Assembly: GCA_964564025.1 (NCBI GenBank)
Contig: CAZLZO010000005.1
Coordinates: 7,037-71,036 of the forward strand
Direction of reading: 5' to 3'
Origin: DRYM01 sp964564025
GTDB lineage: Archaea > Thermoproteota > Thermoprotei_A > EX4484-217-1
Length of the DNA: 64,000 nucleotides
The notes below the pieces were generated by a model. That model had not been told where the DNA came from. It saw only the letters and a program-made list of their open reading frames with translations, and made no database searches. A program made the position numbers and the translations under genes. Below are positions 26,740 through 35,251 of this stretch, piece after piece (positions within the stretch are counted from its first letter, which is position 1; every line of letters starts with the position of its first letter).

Positions 26740-26855
26740 GCTCTCTTTTTCCTCCTTTATTCTCATATGCGAAGGTTTGATTAAGATTTTTTTACCTCTA
26801 CTTACGTAAAGAACCAAGCGATAACTAGAATAGTAAAGTGCGGGGCGTAAGCAGA

Positions 26856-27323
26856 ATGCCTTCATGGGGGTATTCAGTGAAGAATCTTGACCCTGAAAAA
26901 ACGGCTTTAGCTAGTGGTAGGGACTTACCTATTTCACTTAAGGAAGCTCGTGAAATATGTAAGGTAATTAAAGGTATGAAGCTTAGTAAAGCTAAGGAAC
27001 TTCTTAAGGCAGTTATTGAGAAGAAGCAGCCAATACCTTACCGTAGATACCATGGTAAAGTAGCTCATCATAGGGGTTTGGAAAGGTGGAAGTGGCCTGC
27101 TGGAAGATACCCTGTTAAAGCAGCTAAGGAAATACTTAAGGTACTTGAGAATGCTGAAAACAACGCTGTAAATAAGGGATTAGATGCTGAAAGACTTAAA
27201 ATAATACATGCAGCTGCTCAAAAAGGACCTGTTCTTAAAAAGTATACTCCACGTGCTTTTGGAAGAGCTACTCCTTGGTTTAGAAAATACACTCATGTTG
27301 AAATAGCTGTAGCTGAGGTTTAA
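26856..27323 (+). CDS. rpl22: Ribosomal protein uL22
   Basis: Tunnel-lining protein. From the ATG at 26856 (GGGGCG upstream) it has 155 residues starting MPSWGYSV, the normal archaeal start; a GTG at 26838 adds six residues. Landmarks are SGRDLPISLKEAREICKVIKG and the tunnel hairpin HAAAQKGPVLKKYTPRAFGRA, then HVEIAVAEV. It ends 4 nt before uS3. It would normally follow uS19, which is absent here. Confidence 0.95.
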   Translation: MPSWGYSVKNLDPEKTALASGRDLPISLKEAREICKVIKGMKLSKAKELLKAVIEKKQPIPYRRYHGKVAHHRGLERWKWPAGRYPVKAAKEILKVLENAENNAVNKGLDAERLKIIHAAAQKGPVLKKYTPRAFGRATPWFRKYTHVEIAVAEV

Positions 27324-27327
27324 AACC

Positions 27328-27963
27328 ATGGTTAATGTGAAAAAGCTTTTCGTTCAAAAAGGAATTATTAAGGCGAAAATAGACGAGTACTTAGCTAAAG
27401 AGTTTTACAGAGCAGGATATGCTGCTGTAGACATTCTCAAAACACCTCTGGGCACTAGAATAGTAATTTATGCTGAAAGACCAGCAATAATTATTGGCAG
27501 AAGAGGGTCCATGATTAGGCAGCTTGCACAAATATTTGAGAAAAGATTTGGTTTAGAAAATCCGCAAATAACCGTTACAACAGTTGAGAACCCGTATTTA
27601 TCAGCTAGAATTGTTGCTTTCAGACTTGCCGTTGCTCTTGAAAGAGGATTTCACTTTAGAAGAGCTGCTTTCATAGCGTTACGTAGGATAATGGAAGCTG
27701 GAGCGTTAGGGGCGGAAATAGTTATTAGCGGCAAGTTAACAAGTGAAAGAGCGCGTTACGAAAAGTATCGTGCAGGGAGAATATATAAGACTGGTGAGCA
27801 AGCGGCAATAATGGTTGAAAGAGCTGTTGCCCATGCTCTACTTAAACCAGGCGTTTACGGTATTGAGGTAAGAATAGTTAAACCTATGAAGCCCATGGAT
27901 CATATTGAAATAAAAGCTCCTGAAGAATTGGCTAAGAAAGCTGAAGAGCAAACGGCAGGTTAA
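27328..27963 (+). CDS. rps3: Ribosomal protein uS3
   Basis: Small-subunit head protein at the mRNA entry. The 211 residues hold a type II KH domain with the GxxG loop in ERPAIIIGRRGSMIRQL (about 51-67) and the C-terminal domain with SGKLTSERARYEKYRAGRI. The start ATG lies 4 nt after the uL22 stop, with GAGG in the uL22 tail as ribosome-binding site. Confidence 0.97.
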   Translation: MVNVKKLFVQKGIIKAKIDEYLAKEFYRAGYAAVDILKTPLGTRIVIYAERPAIIIGRRGSMIRQLAQIFEKRFGLENPQITVTTVENPYLSARIVAFRLAVALERGFHFRRAAFIALRRIMEAGALGAEIVISGKLTSERARYEKYRAGRIYKTGEQAAIMVERAVAHALLKPGVYGIEVRIVKPMKPMDHIEIKAPEELAKKAEEQTAG

Positions 27964-27978
27964 AGTGGGTGATTTACT

Positions 27979-28197
27979 ATGTCACTTAAAGCCCGCGAAA
28001 TAAGGGCTATGAGTAGGGAGGAAAGAGAGAAGAAATTAAGAGAACTCCGACTTGAACTTATGAAGCTAAGAATGCAAGCTCAACTAGGCACTTTAGAAAA
28101 CCCTGGAAGAATAAGGGCTATTAGGAAAACTATTGCCCGCATATTGACAATAAATAGGGAGGAAGAGCTTAAGGAAAAAAGGAGGAAAGGTAAGTAA
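27979..28197 (+). CDS. rpl29: Ribosomal protein uL29
   Basis: Small helical hairpin protein at the tunnel exit. The 72 residues show REIRAMSREEREKKLREL and the signature ALGTLENPGRIRAIRKTIAR-like segment (QLGTLENPGRIRAIRKTIAR). GGGTGA precedes the ATG. In many archaea an aIF1 (SUI1) gene follows; here Rpp29 follows directly. Confidence 0.95.
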   Translation: MSLKAREIRAMSREEREKKLRELRLELMKLRMQAQLGTLENPGRIRAIRKTIARILTINREEELKEKRRKGK

Positions 28198-28213
28198 TTA
28201 AGGTGCTCACATA

Positions 28214-28498
28214 TTGAAGCACACTCCTCGAAACATTATTAACCATGAGCTAATAGGTTTGGAAGCCGAAGTAGTAGAGTCTTTAGCTGAAGGCTATGTT
28301 GGATTAAAAGGTAAGGTTGTTGATGAAACGTATAACATGCTTATTTTAGAAACACCTTTTGGTGAGAAGAAAGTTCTTAAATCTGTATCTAAATTTTTAT
28401 TCACGCTTCCCGATAGGAGAAAGGTCATGGTTGAAGGCTCTCTCTTAGTTGGAAGGCCTGAGGAAAGGCTGAAAAAGAGAATTAGAGGTAGATGGTGA
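28214..28498 (+). CDS. rnp1: RNase P protein subunit Rpp29 (POP4)
   Basis: Protein subunit of archaeal RNase P, which trims tRNA 5' leaders. The 94 residues form the Sm-like barrel: NHELIGLEAEVVESLAEGYV, GLKGKVVDETYNMLILET and KKVLKSVSKFLFTLPD are typical. The gene's place between uL29 and uS17 is the usual archaeal one. Start is TTG at 28214, with AAGGTG 6-11 nt upstream. Confidence 0.92.
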   Translation: MKHTPRNIINHELIGLEAEVVESLAEGYVGLKGKVVDETYNMLILETPFGEKKVLKSVSKFLFTLPDRRKVMVEGSLLVGRPEERLKKRIRGRW

Positions 28499-28501
28499 AA
28501 T

Positions 28502-28846
28502 ATGCCTGGGAGAAACATAGGATTACCTGGAGTAGAGCCTCCTGAGAAAGAATGTAGCGATCCGAACTGTCCGTTCCACGGTACATTATCTGTAAGGGGA
28601 ATTGTTCTTGAAGGAGTAGTTGTTTCAGATAAAATGGATAAAACCGTTGTTGTTGAAAGAGAGTACTTACATTATGTAAGGAAGTTTAGAAGGTATGAGA
28701 GACGTAGAAGCAAAATTCATGCTCACAATCCTCCCTGCATTAATGCTAAAAAGGGAGATAGAGTATTAATAGCTGAAACAAGACCTATATCTAAGACTGT
28801 TTCGTTCGTAGTAGTAAAAATATTGAAAAAAGCTATTGAGAGGTAA
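28502..28846 (+). CDS. rps17: Ribosomal protein uS17
   Basis: Primary 16S rRNA binder. The 114 residues start with the archaeal N-terminal extension containing CSDPNCPFHG, followed by the OB fold (VLEGVVVSDKMDKTVVVERE, YVRKFRRYERRRSKIHAHNP) and GDRVLIAETRPISKTVSFVV. The start lies 3 nt after the Rpp29 stop. Confidence 0.96.
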   Translation: MPGRNIGLPGVEPPEKECSDPNCPFHGTLSVRGIVLEGVVVSDKMDKTVVVEREYLHYVRKFRRYERRRSKIHAHNPPCINAKKGDRVLIAETRPISKTVSFVVVKILKKAIER

Positions 28847-28852
28847 TAGGCC

Positions 28853-29281
28853 ATGGTTAAACGTTTAAGGAAAGCAGGTGGTGGAGAAACAACACGTAGA
28901 GGAATATCTGCGGGAATACAAGTAGGTACAAGACTTATTGTAGCTGACAATAGTGGGGCAAGAGAAATACTTGTCATAGGGGTTCCAGGCTATAAAACGA
29001 GACTTAGAAGATTACCTAAAGCTTCTGTAGGGGATGTTGTTGTTGCTTCAGTTAAGAAGGGAACACCAGATATGAGAAAGCAAATAGTTAGAGCTGTAAT
29101 AATAAGGCAGAGAATGCCTTATCGTAGACCTGATGGAACAAGAGTGGTTTTCGAAGATAACGCAGCAGTAATAGTTACTCCTGAGGGGATACCAAAGGGT
29201 TCGGAAATAAGAGGGCCTGTAGCTAAGGAAGCAGCTGAGAGATGGCCGAAAATAGCCGAGTTAGCGACAATAATAGTTTAA
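28853..29281 (+). CDS. rpl14: Ribosomal protein uL14
   Basis: Subunit-interface protein. The 142 residues contain GISAGIQVGTRLIVADNSGA, the signature ASVGDVVVASVKKGTPDMRK and EDNAAVIVTPEGIPKGSEIRG with the C-terminal KIAELATIIV. The ATG at 28853 follows the uS17 stop by 6 nt. Confidence 0.97.
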   Translation: MVKRLRKAGGGETTRRGISAGIQVGTRLIVADNSGAREILVIGVPGYKTRLRRLPKASVGDVVVASVKKGTPDMRKQIVRAVIIRQRMPYRRPDGTRVVFEDNAAVIVTPEGIPKGSEIRGPVAKEAAERWPKIAELATIIV

Positions 29282-29299
29282 GTTATAAGGTGTTAAATT

Positions 29300-29698
29300 A
29301 TGGGCTTAACAAGTTCAAAGCATCCAAAAAAGCAGAGAAAAAGCTTCTTTAACGCACCTTTACATTTAAGACGTAAATTCTTTAATGCTCCTCTTTCAGA
29401 AGAGCTTCAGGAAAAACATGGTGTAAAAAGGCTTCCTGTTCGTAAAGGAGACACTGTAAGAATAGTTAGGGGAAACTGGAGAGGTCATGAAGGGAAAGTT
29501 GTCAGAGTAGATTATAAGAGAGTAAGAATTTACATTGAAGGGGTAACCATTAAGAGAGCTGATGGTACACAGCGCTTTTACCCTATACACCCATCAAAAG
29601 TTGTTATAACTAAACTTGACCTATCAGATAATTACAGGAAAAGAATTATTGAAAGAAGAAAAGTTGAAATAAAAGCTTCTTCTGAAGAAGCTGAGTAA
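29300..29698 (+). CDS. rpl24: Ribosomal protein uL24
   Basis: Assembly-initiating large-subunit protein. The 132 residues contain a KOW motif (VRKGDTVRIVRGNWRGHEGK, about 47-66) followed by VVRVDYKRVRIYIEGVTIKR and the archaeal C-terminal YPIHPSKVVITKLDLSD. AAGGTG precedes the ATG by 8 nt. Confidence 0.96.
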   Translation: MGLTSSKHPKKQRKSFFNAPLHLRRKFFNAPLSEELQEKHGVKRLPVRKGDTVRIVRGNWRGHEGKVVRVDYKRVRIYIEGVTIKRADGTQRFYPIHPSKVVITKLDLSDNYRKRIIERRKVEIKASSEEAE

Positions 29699-29715
29699 AG
29701 CAGGTGGTATATGAA

Positions 29716-30474
29716 ATGGGTAAAATGGGTGGTAGGAGGCATTTAACAAGGTTCGCAGCACCAGCTTTTTGGCCCATACTTAGGAAGGAGTATCATTGGG
29801 TAGTTAAGCCTAGTCCAGGTCCTCATCCTTTAGGGAGAAGCTTACCTTTACTCATAATTGTAAGGGAAATTTTGGGCTTAGCTAAAACGAGTAGGGAAGC
29901 GAGAAAAATAATTGCTGAAGGGCACATTAAAGTTGATGGGAGAGTTAGAAGGAATTATAAATATCCCGTAGGGTTAATGGATGTTCTCGAAATTCCCAAG
30001 TTAAATAAGCACTTTAGAGTTATACCTTATCCTGTAAAGTTCTTTAAGCTTCACGAAATAAGTAAGGAGGAAGCTTCATACAAGCTTGTGAGGATAGAGA
30101 ATAAAACAACAGTTAAAGGAGGACATATTCAACTAAATTTGCATGATAGTAGAAATATTCTCGTGAAAGTTTCTGACCCAACAAATCCTGAGGAGGATGT
30201 TTATGAAACATTTGATACCTTAAAAATAACTGTTTCTAATCAAGAAATTATTGGACATTATAAGTTTGAGGAAGGTGCAATAGCAATAATTATTGATGGT
30301 AGAAACGTTGGAAGAGTAGGTAGGATAGTGGAAATAACTAAAATGATGAAAAAGAGGATGAACATTGTAACATTAGAAGATAAGGATGGTAATAAATTCC
30401 AAACAATACAAGACTATATCTTCGTTATAGGGAAGGATAATCCCGAAATAAGCCTCCCTGAAGGTGCTTGGTGA
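29716..30474 (+). CDS. rps4e: Ribosomal protein eS4
   Basis: Archaeal/eukaryotic small-subunit protein. The ATG at 29716 (protein MGKMGGRRHLTRFAAPAFWP) is preferred because AGGTGG lies 8 nt upstream; a longer frame from 29704 starts within that site. The 252 residues hold an S4 RNA-binding domain (about 40-105, IIAEGHIKVDGRVRRNYKYP), a central domain and a KOW-like segment (FEEGAIAIIIDGRNVGRVGR). Its stop overlaps the uL5 start. Confidence 0.96.
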   Translation: MGKMGGRRHLTRFAAPAFWPILRKEYHWVVKPSPGPHPLGRSLPLLIIVREILGLAKTSREARKIIAEGHIKVDGRVRRNYKYPVGLMDVLEIPKLNKHFRVIPYPVKFFKLHEISKEEASYKLVRIENKTTVKGGHIQLNLHDSRNILVKVSDPTNPEEDVYETFDTLKITVSNQEIIGHYKFEEGAIAIIIDGRNVGRVGRIVEITKMMKKRMNIVTLEDKDGNKFQTIQDYIFVIGKDNPEISLPEGAW

Positions 30475-31019
30475 TGTCTACTGTTCAAATGAATTATGAA
30501 GACTTATGGAAGAAAAATCCTATGTTAAAGCCTAAAATAGCAAAGGTAACTGTGAATATAGGTGTTGGTGAAAGCGGTGAGAGACTAAGAAAAGCTATGA
30601 AAGTGTTAGAAATGCTTACAGGTCAGAAGCCTATTCCTAGAAGAGCTAAGAGAACAATAAAAGAGTTTGGTATTCATAGAGGAGAAAACATAGCCGTCAT
30701 GGTTACTTTAAGAGGACAGAAAGCAATAGAGTTTTTACGTAAAGCTTTAGAAGCTGTAGGTTGGAGGCTTAAAGCTTCCAGTTTCGATAGTTTCGGAAAT
30801 TTTGCCTTTGGAATAAAGGAGCATATTTCAATACCTGGAGTTAAATATGATCCTGAAATAGGAATTTTCGGAATGGATGTTTGCGTAACTATAGAGAGAC
30901 CAGGTTTTCGTGTAATGCGTAGGAAGAGAGCACGTTCCAGTGTTCCTTTAAGACATAGGGTAAGAAGGGAGGAAGCAATGGAGTTTATGATTAAAGAATT
31001 TGGGGTAACAATAGTTTAA
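30474..31019 (+). CDS. rpl5: Ribosomal protein uL5
   Basis: 5S rRNA-binding protein of the central protuberance. The 181 residues from the ATG at 30474 (TGATG overlap with the eS4 stop) include KPKIAKVTVNIGVGESGERL, the signature TGQKPIPRRAKRTIKEFGIH and FGIKEHISIPGVKYDPEIGI. A GTG six bases earlier is an alternative start. Confidence 0.96.
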   Translation: MSTVQMNYEDLWKKNPMLKPKIAKVTVNIGVGESGERLRKAMKVLEMLTGQKPIPRRAKRTIKEFGIHRGENIAVMVTLRGQKAIEFLRKALEAVGWRLKASSFDSFGNFAFGIKEHISIPGVKYDPEIGIFGMDVCVTIERPGFRVMRRKRARSSVPLRHRVRREEAMEFMIKEFGVTIV

Positions 31020-31031
31020 GGGTGATGATTA

Positions 31032-31196
31032 ATGGGTAAATTTAGGCTACCTGTTCAAAGAAAATACGGGAAAGGTTCTCGAGTGTGTATTAGATGCGGA
31101 TCCCATGGACCTCTCATAAGAAGATATGGCCTTTACCTTTGTAGGCAATGCTTCAGAGAAGTAGCTTCTACATTAGGATTTAAAAAGTACAATTAA
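31032..31196 (+). CDS. rps14: Ribosomal protein uS14 (zinc type)
   Basis: Small-subunit head protein, 54 residues. The zinc ribbon cysteines are Cys19, Cys22, Cys37 and Cys40 (VCIRCGSHGPLIRRYGLYLC, then RQC). The ATG at 31032 is preceded by GGGTGAT and lies 12 nt after uL5; the stop is TAA at 31194. It is shorter than 60 codons, but its position between uL5 and uS8 is canonical. Confidence 0.96.
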   Translation: MGKFRLPVQRKYGKGSRVCIRCGSHGPLIRRYGLYLCRQCFREVASTLGFKKYN

Positions 31197-31210
31197 GGAG
31201 TGGATAGTTT

Positions 31211-31612
31211 ATGGTTATGCTTGATACATTAGCTAACGCGTTAGCAACAATATGGAATAATGAAGTTAGAGGCAAGAAGGAAGCTGTAATAATGCCTGCT
31301 TCCAAACTCATAGCTAATGTACTAAGGGTTTTTCAGAAAGAAGGCTACATTGGAGAATTTGAATACATAGATGACGGTAGATGGGGTAAAATAAAAGTTC
31401 AACTTCTTGGAAGAATAAATAAATGTGGTGTAATAAAGCCTAGAGTTCCCGTAAAATACGTTGACCTACTACATATGCCTGAATGGCTTAGAAAATATCT
31501 TCCATCAAGAGAAATGGGCATAATAGTGCTCTCAACACCTCAAGGAGTAATGTCTCATAAAGAAGCATTAGTTAAGAAAATAGGGGGTATTGTTTTAGCA
31601 TACGTGTATTAA
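31211..31612 (+). CDS. rps8: Ribosomal protein uS8
   Basis: Binds the central domain of 16S rRNA. The 133 residues contain LDTLANALATIWNNEVRGKK, VLRVFQKEGYIGEFEYIDDG and the C-terminal signature GIIVLSTPQGVMSHKEA. GGAGTGG precedes the ATG; a second Met two codons later is also possible. Confidence 0.96.
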   Translation: MVMLDTLANALATIWNNEVRGKKEAVIMPASKLIANVLRVFQKEGYIGEFEYIDDGRWGKIKVQLLGRINKCGVIKPRVPVKYVDLLHMPEWLRKYLPSREMGIIVLSTPQGVMSHKEALVKKIGGIVLAYVY

Positions 31613-31622
31613 AGGGGGGTTA

Positions 31623-32183
31623 ATGATATTGGCGAAACTAATACATTACTACGAAGAGGTAGAAGTTCCTGAAAATGTGAATGTAGAAATAAGTGATATG
31701 AAAGTTAAAGTTAGTGGTCCAAAGGGAATTCTTGAACGTGACTTTTCACATGCCCGACATGTGATAATTAGGAAAGATGATAATAAAATAGTTGTTGAAA
31801 CTTTCTTCGCTAATAGGAAGAGAAAAGCACTTGTAGGTTCAATAGCTGCCCATATTAGAAATATGATTACGGGTGTAACTAAGGGTTATAGGTATAAACT
31901 TAAAATAATATACTCTCACTTCCCAATTTCAGTTAAGGTTCAAGGCAAAAAGATAATTATTGAAAACTATCTTGGGGAAAAAGCTCCCCGCTACGCGGAA
32001 ATTTTCGGAGATGACGTAACAGTAAGGGTTGAAGGCGAAGACGTGATTGTAGAAGGAATAAACATTGAACATGTTGGGCAAACAGCAGCTAATATTGAGA
32101 AAGCAGCTAGAATTAAAGACTATGATCCAAGAGTTTTCATGGACGGCATATATATTTATGAAAAGGGAACTATGGAGGAATAA
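31623..32183 (+). CDS. rpl6: Ribosomal protein uL6
   Basis: Large-subunit protein near the GTPase centre. The 186 residues contain two similar domains; VSGPKGILERDF lies in the first, and ITGVTKGYRYKLKIIYSHFP and GINIEHVGQTAANIEKAARI are family landmarks of the second. AAAGGGGGG precedes the ATG. It lies 10 nt after uS8 and 3 nt before eL32. Confidence 0.96.
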   Translation: MILAKLIHYYEEVEVPENVNVEISDMKVKVSGPKGILERDFSHARHVIIRKDDNKIVVETFFANRKRKALVGSIAAHIRNMITGVTKGYRYKLKIIYSHFPISVKVQGKKIIIENYLGEKAPRYAEIFGDDVTVRVEGEDVIVEGINIEHVGQTAANIEKAARIKDYDPRVFMDGIYIYEKGTMEE

Positions 32184-32186
32184 GGC

Positions 32187-32576
32187 ATGAAGGAAACCAT
32201 TAAAAGACTTCTAAGACTTAGAAACATTATGAATAAGAGGAGGCCGAAATTTCTACGTACTCTTTGGTGGAAATTTGCTAAATTTGACGAAGTTTGGAGG
32301 AGACCTAGAGGGATAGATAATAAGATCAGACATAAGCTTAAAGGATATCCGCCAATGCCTTCTTCAGGATATAGGGGACCAAAACTCGTAAGGGGGCTTC
32401 ATCCAACAGGAAGAGAAATCATTATCGTACATAATATTTCAGATCTGGAAAAAGTTGATAAGGAGAGACACATAGTCTACATAGCTAGCACAGTAGGTAG
32501 AAGAAAAAGGCTCGAAATACTTAAGAAAGCTTCCGAACTCGGAATCAAAGTCGCTAATGCGGGGAGGGCTGAATAA
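32187..32576 (+). CDS. rpl32e: Ribosomal protein eL32
   Basis: Archaeal/eukaryotic large-subunit protein. The 129 residues contain the signature region FLRTLWWKFAKFDEVWRRPR and GIDNKIRHKLKGYPPMPSSG followed by HIVYIASTVGRRKRLEILKK. The stop overlaps the eL19 start by 1 nt (TAATG), indicating coupling. Confidence 0.96.
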   Translation: MKETIKRLLRLRNIMNKRRPKFLRTLWWKFAKFDEVWRRPRGIDNKIRHKLKGYPPMPSSGYRGPKLVRGLHPTGREIIIVHNISDLEKVDKERHIVYIASTVGRRKRLEILKKASELGIKVANAGRAE

Positions 32577-33025
32577 TGGATTTAAGCTTACAGAAAAGAC
32601 TTGCAGCAGAAATTCTCGGTGTAGGAGAAAGTAGAATATGGATTGACCCGGAAGCTTACGATAGAGTAGAAGCCGCAATAACCAGGGAGGATGTGAGAAA
32701 GCTAATCAAAGATGGCATAATAAGAGTTAAGCCTGAGCATTCAAACAGCAGGGCTCGATGGAGAGAGAGGCATGAAAAAAGAAAGAAAGGACAGAGAAGA
32801 GGACCTGGACATAGGAAAGGAGGTAAATACTCTAAAGTTTCAAGAAAAGAACAGTGGATGATGAGAGTTAGGGCTTTGAGAAAATTACTTAAAGAGTATA
32901 GGGAAAGAAACGTTATTACACCTAAAGAGTATCGTAGACTTTATATGCTAATTAAGGGAGGAGTTTTCAAAACAAAAGCCCAATTAAAGCATTACATTAA
33001 GGAACTCGTTGCAGGGAGGTCTTAG
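32576..33025 (+). CDS. rpl19e: Ribosomal protein eL19
   Basis: Archaeal/eukaryotic protein that forms an intersubunit bridge. The 149 residues begin MDLSLQKRLAAEILGVGESR and contain the basic middle KGQRRGPGHRKGGKYSKVSR and MRVRALRKLLKEYRERNVIT. Overlaps eL32 by 1 nt; uL18 follows after 2 nt. Confidence 0.96.
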   Translation: MDLSLQKRLAAEILGVGESRIWIDPEAYDRVEAAITREDVRKLIKDGIIRVKPEHSNSRARWRERHEKRKKGQRRGPGHRKGGKYSKVSRKEQWMMRVRALRKLLKEYRERNVITPKEYRRLYMLIKGGVFKTKAQLKHYIKELVAGRS

Positions 33026-33027
33026 AA

Positions 33028-33630
33028 ATGGCTAGAGGCCCTAGGTATAAGGTGAAGTATAGGAGGAGAAGAGAGGGGAAAACAAATTACTACAAGAGAT
33101 ACCGCATGGTTCTCTCTAAAAAACTAAGATTAGTAGCTAGGAAGACTTTAAGATACATTATTGCTCAAATAATCAAGTTTGATCCTAAGGGAGACATCGT
33201 ACTTACATCAGCACATAGTGTAGAGCTTAAAAAGAAGTATGGTTGGAAAGCTGCAACAGACAATACGCCAGCAGCATATTTAACAGGTTTACTTGTAGGG
33301 TTAAGAGCTAAATCCAAAGGTATTGAAGAAGCCATTTTAGACATAGGCCTTCATCGAGCTGTTAAGGGGGCCCGTGTTTTCGCTGTCCTCAAAGGAGCTT
33401 TAGATGCTGGTTTAAAAACACCTCATAGCCCAGAAATACTGCCTTCAGAAGATAGGATTAAGGGTAAACATATAGCTTCATGGGCTAAAACGCTTTCTGA
33501 ATCAAATCCTGAATTTTATCAGAAACTCTTTTCACAGTACCTTAAAAATGGACTTAAACCTGAAGACTTACCTAAGCATTTTGAAGAGGTAAAAGCTAAA
33601 ATTATTCAAGACTACTCTAAGCAGAGGTAA
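33028..33630 (+). CDS. rpl18: Ribosomal protein uL18
   Basis: 5S rRNA-binding protein. The 200 residues, the usual archaeal length, contain YKVKYRRRREGKTNYYKRYR at the N-terminus, NTPAAYLTGLLVGLRAKSKG in the core and KGALDAGLKTPHSPEILPSE. GGGAGG in the eL19 tail serves as ribosome-binding site. Confidence 0.96.
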   Translation: MARGPRYKVKYRRRREGKTNYYKRYRMVLSKKLRLVARKTLRYIIAQIIKFDPKGDIVLTSAHSVELKKKYGWKAATDNTPAAYLTGLLVGLRAKSKGIEEAILDIGLHRAVKGARVFAVLKGALDAGLKTPHSPEILPSEDRIKGKHIASWAKTLSESNPEFYQKLFSQYLKNGLKPEDLPKHFEEVKAKIIQDYSKQR

Positions 33631-33636
33631 CTCGTT

Positions 33637-34278
33637 ATGAGTAGCTACGGTCAAGTACCAAGCTTGGAGGAATGGCAGCCTAGAACTAAAGTTGGCAGGT
33701 TAGTTAAAGAGGGAAAAATAGTTTCAATAGATGAGATTTTTGAGCAAAACCTTAGAATAACTGAGCCTGAAATAATTGATTACTTGTTGCCTGATTTACA
33801 GCATGAAGTAATAGATATAGGTATTGTTCAGAAACAAACAGATGCAGGAGAAATTTCAAGATTTAAAGCTGTCGTTGTAATAGGTAACATGAACGGCTAT
33901 GTAGGTATTGGTTCTGGAAAAGCTAGACAACTTAGATTTGCTATTCAAAAAGCTCTGCTTAATGCTAAACTAAACATAATACCTGTTAAAAGGGGATGTG
34001 GAAGTTGGGAATGCAGATGCGGTGAGCCGCACTCGGTACCTTTTGTGGTTCGAGGTAAAAGCGGCAGCGTAGAGGTTATTTTAAAACCCGCTCCTAAAGG
34101 AACAGGTCTTGTAATAGGGGATACAGGGAAGAAGGTTCTAAAATATGCTGGAATAAGGGATATTTGGTCGTTTTCAAAAGGTGAAACCAGGACCACATAT
34201 AATTTTGCTATGGCAGTTTATAATGCGTTGAAAATGACATATAGAATAATCACTCCTGAAGATTGGCTAAGAGGGTAA
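33637..34278 (+). CDS. rps5: Ribosomal protein uS5
   Basis: Decoding-fidelity protein of the small subunit. The 213 residues contain the double-stranded-RNA-like domain FKAVVVIGNMNGYVGIGSGK and the C-terminal domain with VRGKSGSVEVILKPAPKGTG and ETRTTYNFAMAVYNAL. Two CxC-type cysteine pairs near residue 122-130 (RGCGSWECRCGEPH) are seen, as in other archaeal uS5. The stop is 1 nt from the uL30 start. Confidence 0.96.
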   Translation: MSSYGQVPSLEEWQPRTKVGRLVKEGKIVSIDEIFEQNLRITEPEIIDYLLPDLQHEVIDIGIVQKQTDAGEISRFKAVVVIGNMNGYVGIGSGKARQLRFAIQKALLNAKLNIIPVKRGCGSWECRCGEPHSVPFVVRGKSGSVEVILKPAPKGTGLVIGDTGKKVLKYAGIRDIWSFSKGETRTTYNFAMAVYNALKMTYRIITPEDWLRG

Positions 34279-34279
34279 T

Positions 34280-34765
34280 ATGAAAATGCCGCTATATGCT
34301 ATTATTAGGATTAGAGGTCAGCCAGATACTCCCTATGATGTAGAATATACTTTAAAACTCCTAAGACTCCATAGAAGATTTCACTGCACATTATATCACT
34401 CAAAAACTCCTGGCTTAGATGGAATGCTTTTTAAAGCTAAAGATTGGATAACCTGGGGAGAAATATCTAAAAATGTACTAATAGAATTACTTAGGAAAAG
34501 AGGTAGGACCGTAGGCAATAAGCCCTTAACGGATGATATAGTTAAGGAAAAACTTAGACTTAAAGGTGGAATTGAAGAGTTAGCTGAAAAGCTTCTTTCA
34601 GGAGAAATAACCTTAAACAAGATAGAAAACGTTATTAAACCTGTTTTCAGACTTCATCCTCCAAAAGGAGGATTTAAGGGAACAATAAAAAGACCATTCG
34701 GTGCTGGAGGAGAATTAGGATATCGCGGTGAAAAGATAAATGAATTACTTATGAGAATGATTTAA
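34280..34765 (+). CDS. rpl30: Ribosomal protein uL30
   Basis: The 161 residues are the long archaeal form: the ferredoxin-like core YAIIRIRGQPDTPYDVEYTL (about 6-25) and LLRLHRRFHCTLYHSKTPG, followed by the C-terminal extension with RLHPPKGGFKGTIKRPFGAG. Starts just after the uS5 stop with AGAGGG as ribosome-binding site. Confidence 0.95.
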   Translation: MKMPLYAIIRIRGQPDTPYDVEYTLKLLRLHRRFHCTLYHSKTPGLDGMLFKAKDWITWGEISKNVLIELLRKRGRTVGNKPLTDDIVKEKLRLKGGIEELAEKLLSGEITLNKIENVIKPVFRLHPPKGGFKGTIKRPFGAGGELGYRGEKINELLMRMI

Positions 34766-34776
34766 GGTGTTTAAGT

Positions 34777-35220
34777 ATGGTTGTTAGGAGGAGGAGGAAG
34801 TCAAGGAAGCTTAGGGGAAATAGGACGCATGGATATGGTAGGGTAGGTCAGCATAGGAAATCGGGGAGTAGAGGAGGCTTCGGTGCTGCGGGTCTTCATA
34901 AGCATAAGTGGAGTTGGATAGTAAAGTATGCTCCAAATTACTTTGGGAAACATGGTTTCACTAGGGCACCAACAATTGTTTTGGCTAGGAAAGTTGTAAA
35001 CATAGGGGAACTTGATGAAATAGCTGAGGATTTAATAAAGAAAGGATTAGCTGAGCGGGAGGGAGAATTCATAAGGATTGATGTAAGAAAGCTTGGCTTC
35101 AATAAGGTAGCTGGTAGAGGAAAGGTTCTTAGAAAGCTGAAAATAATCACGTTATTCATAACGGAAAAAGCTAAGCAAAAGGTAGAGAAAGCAGGAGGCA
35201 TAGTAGAAATCGTTAAGTAA
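34777..35220 (+). CDS. rpl15: Ribosomal protein uL15
   Basis: Large-subunit assembly protein. The 147 residues have the glycine- and arginine-rich N-terminus (RKSRKLRGNRTHGYGRVGQH, SRGGFGAAGLHKHKW) and the conserved C-terminal VAGRGKVLRKLKIITLF. It precedes secY by 31 nt, the normal archaeal and bacterial order. Confidence 0.96.
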   Translation: MVVRRRRKSRKLRGNRTHGYGRVGQHRKSGSRGGFGAAGLHKHKWSWIVKYAPNYFGKHGFTRAPTIVLARKVVNIGELDEIAEDLIKKGLAEREGEFIRIDVRKLGFNKVAGRGKVLRKLKIITLFITEKAKQKVEKAGGIVEIVK

Positions 35221-35251
35221 CTTTTTACTCTAAAATTAAGGATGATTCGCA

